A stretch of DNA of 25,313 nucleotides, from positions 1 through 25,313 of the forward strand of contig DCVL01000004.1 in NCBI GenBank assembly GCA_002328035.1, written 5' to 3'. This stretch comes from Geobacter sp. UBA2189 (lineage in GTDB: Bacteria; Desulfobacterota; Desulfuromonadia; Geobacterales; Pseudopelobacteraceae). The notes beneath the pieces are model-generated. The model saw only the letters and a list, made by a program, of their open reading frames with translations, made no database searches and was not told where the DNA came from. This document shows, in pieces, positions 23,117 to 25,313 of this stretch (position 1 is its first letter; every line of letters begins with the position of its first letter). Made by a program: the position numbers and the translations under genes.

Positions 23117-23392
23117 ATGCATGTACTCATTTCCTACGACATATCCAAAAATCGCACAAGAACCAGATTTCACAAGTTTTTAAAAGAGTTTGGGCTTAAC
23201 ACCCAGAAATCTGTATTTGAATGCGACCTCGATGAGCAGGGTATTGCAATCGTTCTTTCTCAGGCTCGCACCTGCCTTGATCCCCGCACCGATACCCTTC
23301 GGATGTACCGTATCTGTGCCGCTTGCCAGCGCAAGGTTATATTGTCAGGTCTTGGGTTAAAGGTAGTGCAGCTTGATTTTATGATACTTTAA
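23117..23392 (+). CDS. cas2: Cas2, first copy
   Basis: A 91-aa Cas2 with the ferredoxin-like fold and the conserved aspartate D8 in LISYDISKNRTRTR. It carries the motif RICAACQRKVILSG. It starts two bases after the cas1 stop and should form the Cas1-Cas2 spacer-integration complex. A second, different cas2 follows 19 bases later. Confidence 0.95.
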   Translation: MHVLISYDISKNRTRTRFHKFLKEFGLNTQKSVFECDLDEQGIAIVLSQARTCLDPRTDTLRMYRICAACQRKVILSGLGLKVVQLDFMIL

Positions 23393-23411
23393 CAGTGGAG
23401 TGTAACCGGCC

Positions 23412-23690
23412 ATGAACATGATAGCGGCCTACGATATAGCAAACCCGAAGCGACTACAGCGGATAGCCAAAATAATGAAAGACTATGGACTTAGGGTGCA
23501 AAAATCGATCTTCGAAGTAGATGTTGACGAACGGATGTTCGCCGTTATGAAATGGCGGGTAGAGGCGGAAATGGATCTGTCAAAGGACGGAGTAAAGTAT
23601 TTCCCGCTCTGCGGACGCTGCTGCGACACGGTGATCACCTTCGGGCGGGGGATGAAAACTGAAGAGCAGGGCAGCTTTCTGATTGTCTGA
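23412..23690 (+). CDS. cas2: Cas2, second copy
   Basis: A 92-aa Cas2 with D8 in IAAYDIANPKRLQR and a shared core (GLRVQKSIFEVDVDE against GLNTQKSVFECDLDE in the first copy). It has a similar cysteine motif (LCGRCCDTVITFGRG). The two proteins clearly belong to the same family but differ along most of their length, so this is an old duplication or independent gain. It lies directly before the CRISPR leader. Confidence 0.93.
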   Translation: MNMIAAYDIANPKRLQRIAKIMKDYGLRVQKSIFEVDVDERMFAVMKWRVEAEMDLSKDGVKYFPLCGRCCDTVITFGRGMKTEEQGSFLIV

Positions 23691-23942
23691 CAACCGGAGA
23701 TTGTCATGCAGTTGTTTTGTGGTATAGAGGTTAAGCATCCCCCGCCGACCTGCCCTTACTGCGTATCTGCCCATTTTTTCGCCGAGGTCTGCGGAGAGGG
23801 GAAAAACTATGTATTTCAAGAGGTTTCAGTCATCACAACAAACCGGTTCCGACCGCCTACAGCTTTTGGCAGGCTTACTCTTTGGAGGTATGCGGAAACA
23901 GGCATGCAACCAACCGGAATTTATGGGAGAAAAGGAGGTGCT
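23691..23942 (+). promoter_or_regulatory. CRISPR leader region
   Basis: The 252 bases between the second cas2 and the first repeat. The cas genes and the ATTGAGAC 3' repeat ends both indicate that the array is read from this side, so the promoter and the spacer integration signals should lie here. An ORF from 23706 runs into the first repeats and is not considered a gene. I see no convincing -35/-10 pair. The region holds a 13-base match (23869-23881) to the vapB upstream region. Confidence 0.6.
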
Positions 23943-24927
23943 ACAGTAATTGACCTGACTTACGAAGGGATTGAGACCTTGGCCGTTCAGCTTGTTGTAC
24001 AGGGCGGTCAGTACAGTAATTGACCTGACTTACGAAGGGATTGAGACCGAACGGCTTGTTCCTTGTTAGTAAACTTAGATATCACAGTAATTGACCTGAC
24101 TTACGAAGGGATTGAGACGCTGGGATTATTGTTAAGCTGGCAAAAACGCGTCACAACAGTAATTGACCTGACTTACGAAGGGATTGAGACCCTACCGAGT
24201 AGTTTGGATAACCTACTAAATTCTTGTCGAACAGTAATTGACCTGACTTACGAAGGGATTGAGACTTAGGCTCATGGTTGTTAATTGGTCTTTGGAATAG
24301 TTCACACAGTAATTGACCTGACTTACGAAGGGATTGAGACCGGAACGGACTCTTAGCATTACCATTTGAAGTCTTAGGTACAGTAATTGACCTGACTTAC
24401 GAAGGGATTGAGACGCATCTTCATCCATACAGTACCAATTAGAACCAACAAACAGTAATTGACCTGACTTACGAAGGGATTGAGACCAGCGCGTAACTGG
24501 GGTGGTTGGGTGCCGTCTTTTGGGTGACAGTAATTGACCTGACTTACGAAGGGATTGAGACGTAGGAGCATTGTGCTCATTAGGTTCTGTGATAGGGACA
24601 GTAATTGACCTGACTTACGAAGGGATTGAGACCATCCGGACCGTATTGAGCGATTAACTCTCGGCGTTCTTGGAACAGTAATTGACCTGACTTACGAAGG
24701 GATTGAGACCAACTTCCCAGCAACCGATGAACGTGCCTTAACAACACAGTAATTGACCTGACTTACGAAGGGATTGAGACCTGTATGATTCTTCATATCA
24801 TTATATGCAGCAGTTCGTACAGTAATTGACCTGACTTACGAAGGGATTGAGACTAGCCTTGCTGAATGCTGGTAAAGAGCAGTCCGTACCACACAGTAAT
24901 TGACCTGACTTACGAAGGGATTGAGAC
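23943..24927 (+). CRISPR. CRISPR array, 14 repeats and 13 spacers
   Basis: Fourteen copies of a 35-bp repeat starting ACAGTAATTGACCTGAC and ending GAAGGGATTGAGAC, starting at 23943, 24013, 24084, 24156, 24231, 24306, 24380, 24452, 24527, 24598, 24675, 24746, 24819 and 24893. I found no differences among the copies. The thirteen spacers are 35, 36, 37, 40, 40, 39, 37, 40, 36, 42, 36, 38 and 39 bp and are all different. The ATTGAGAC end is a typical type III 5' handle, so crRNAs are made from the plus strand. The last repeat is not degenerate. Confidence 0.98.
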
Positions 24928-25121
24928 GCTACAGGGTAGGTTTTGATGATTTATGGCTGGCGGTATCAAAGCGATAAAGAAACGACCAGTTGAGAAGGTA
25001 ATAAGAGAAGATGCCCTTATTTAAATTTCAACATATTACTAACTGACTACAATCACTAAAATACTTCTTGCGAATTTGAAAATAAATATATACTTTTAAT
25101 ATATATTATATGGAGGCGGTC

Positions 25122-25313
25122 ATGAAAACTGCAAAATTATTCCAAAATGGGCAAAGCCAAGCTGTCAGATTGCCTAAAGAGTTTCGTTTTGCCGACAGTG
25201 AAGTGTTCATTAAAAAGACCGGCAATATTGTTCAGCTGATTCCGCGCAGCGATTCTTGGAATTCCCTGTTTGGGAGCCTTAAAAAGTTTTCCCGTGATTT
25301 CATGGTTGAACGT
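25122..25313 (+). CDS. vapB: AbrB/MazE-like VapB antitoxin, partial
   Basis: The first 64 codons of a swapped-hairpin (SpoVT-AbrB) antitoxin: MKTAKLFQNGQSQAVRLPKE and then FADSEVFIKKTGNIVQLIPR, the standard VapB pattern. GGAGG precedes the ATG, and an AT-rich promoter-like stretch lies at 25085-25112. The gene runs off the right edge; a VapC toxin is expected next. It belongs to a different fold family from the RHH antitoxin at 19764, so it is not a copy of it. The 194 bases between the array and this gene hold no supported gene. Confidence 0.9.
   Translation, partial: MKTAKLFQNGQSQAVRLPKEFRFADSEVFIKKTGNIVQLIPRSDSWNSLFGSLKKFSRDFMVER

Noticed and set aside
23706..24023. 105-aa ORF with CPYC starting just after the second cas2
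   Set aside because: It ends inside the second repeat and its last third is repeat and spacer sequence. The region is better explained as the CRISPR leader.
24063..24580. ORFs through the array with repeated peptides (VIDLTYEGIET on plus, LNPFVSQVNYC on minus)
   Set aside because: These are translations of CRISPR repeats, not proteins.
24928..25000. 23-codon ORF (MAGGIKAIKKRP) after the last repeat
   Set aside because: No ribosome site and no recognisable family; too short to support.

Overview
The window looks like the chromosome of a strictly or mostly anaerobic, selenocysteine-using, cobalamin-responsive bacterium, most likely a member of the Geobacterales (Desulfobacterota). This rests on gene content only: class III ribonucleotide reductase, a PerR-type peroxide regulon, a YqhD-type alcohol dehydrogenase, three cobalamin riboswitches, a SelW-like selenoprotein and an AroF-type DAHP synthase remnant. 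No species can be proved from the sequence alone.

Positions 1-12350 are core metabolism and stress genes, nearly all on the minus strand. A Fur/PerR regulator and a 2-Cys peroxiredoxin share AT-rich palindromic operators. A YqhD-like alcohol dehydrogenase and the class III RNR activase NrdG form an operon with a clear promoter and terminator. An XRE-cupin regulator and the B12-independent methionine synthase MetE each have their own cobalamin riboswitch. An SDR dehydrogenase lies on the plus strand. The anaerobic ribonucleotide reductase is preceded by tandem NrdR boxes and a third cobalamin riboswitch with a terminator. Its glycyl-radical domain is missing from the large ORF and is encoded by a separate 59-codon ORF joined to it by an ATGA overlap. 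An ArsR-type regulator, thioredoxin reductase and a SelW/Rdx-like selenoprotein (in-frame UGA, CxxU motif) form one operon.

At 12465-12840 there is an attenuation leader peptide very rich in Phe/Tyr/Trp, with terminator and antiterminator. It is followed by only the first ~41 codons of a DAHP synthase. The gene breaks off there and a type III-A CRISPR-Cas island begins.

The island (about 12842-24927, plus strand) runs cas6, an NE0113/Csm6-type ring nuclease gene, cas10, csm2, csm3, csm4, vapB, vapC, card1/can2, csx3-like, a degenerate CRISPR repeat, cas1, cas2, a second cas2, leader, and an array of 14 identical 35-bp repeats with 13 spacers. No csm5 is visible: a VapBC toxin-antitoxin pair occupies the place where it would be expected, and vapC overlaps card1 by ATGA. 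Cas10 keeps both the HD and GGDD motifs, so cyclic oligoadenylate signalling is expected. Card1 would be the cOA-activated nuclease, and the NE0113 and Csx3-like proteins would be signal sensors or degraders. After the array, a partial AbrB-type VapB antitoxin gene runs off the right edge.

The points most worth a second look are the split class III RNR, the Csm5-less operon with embedded VapBC, the repeat-like element in front of cas1, the selenoprotein, and the orphaned aromatic attenuator at the island border.
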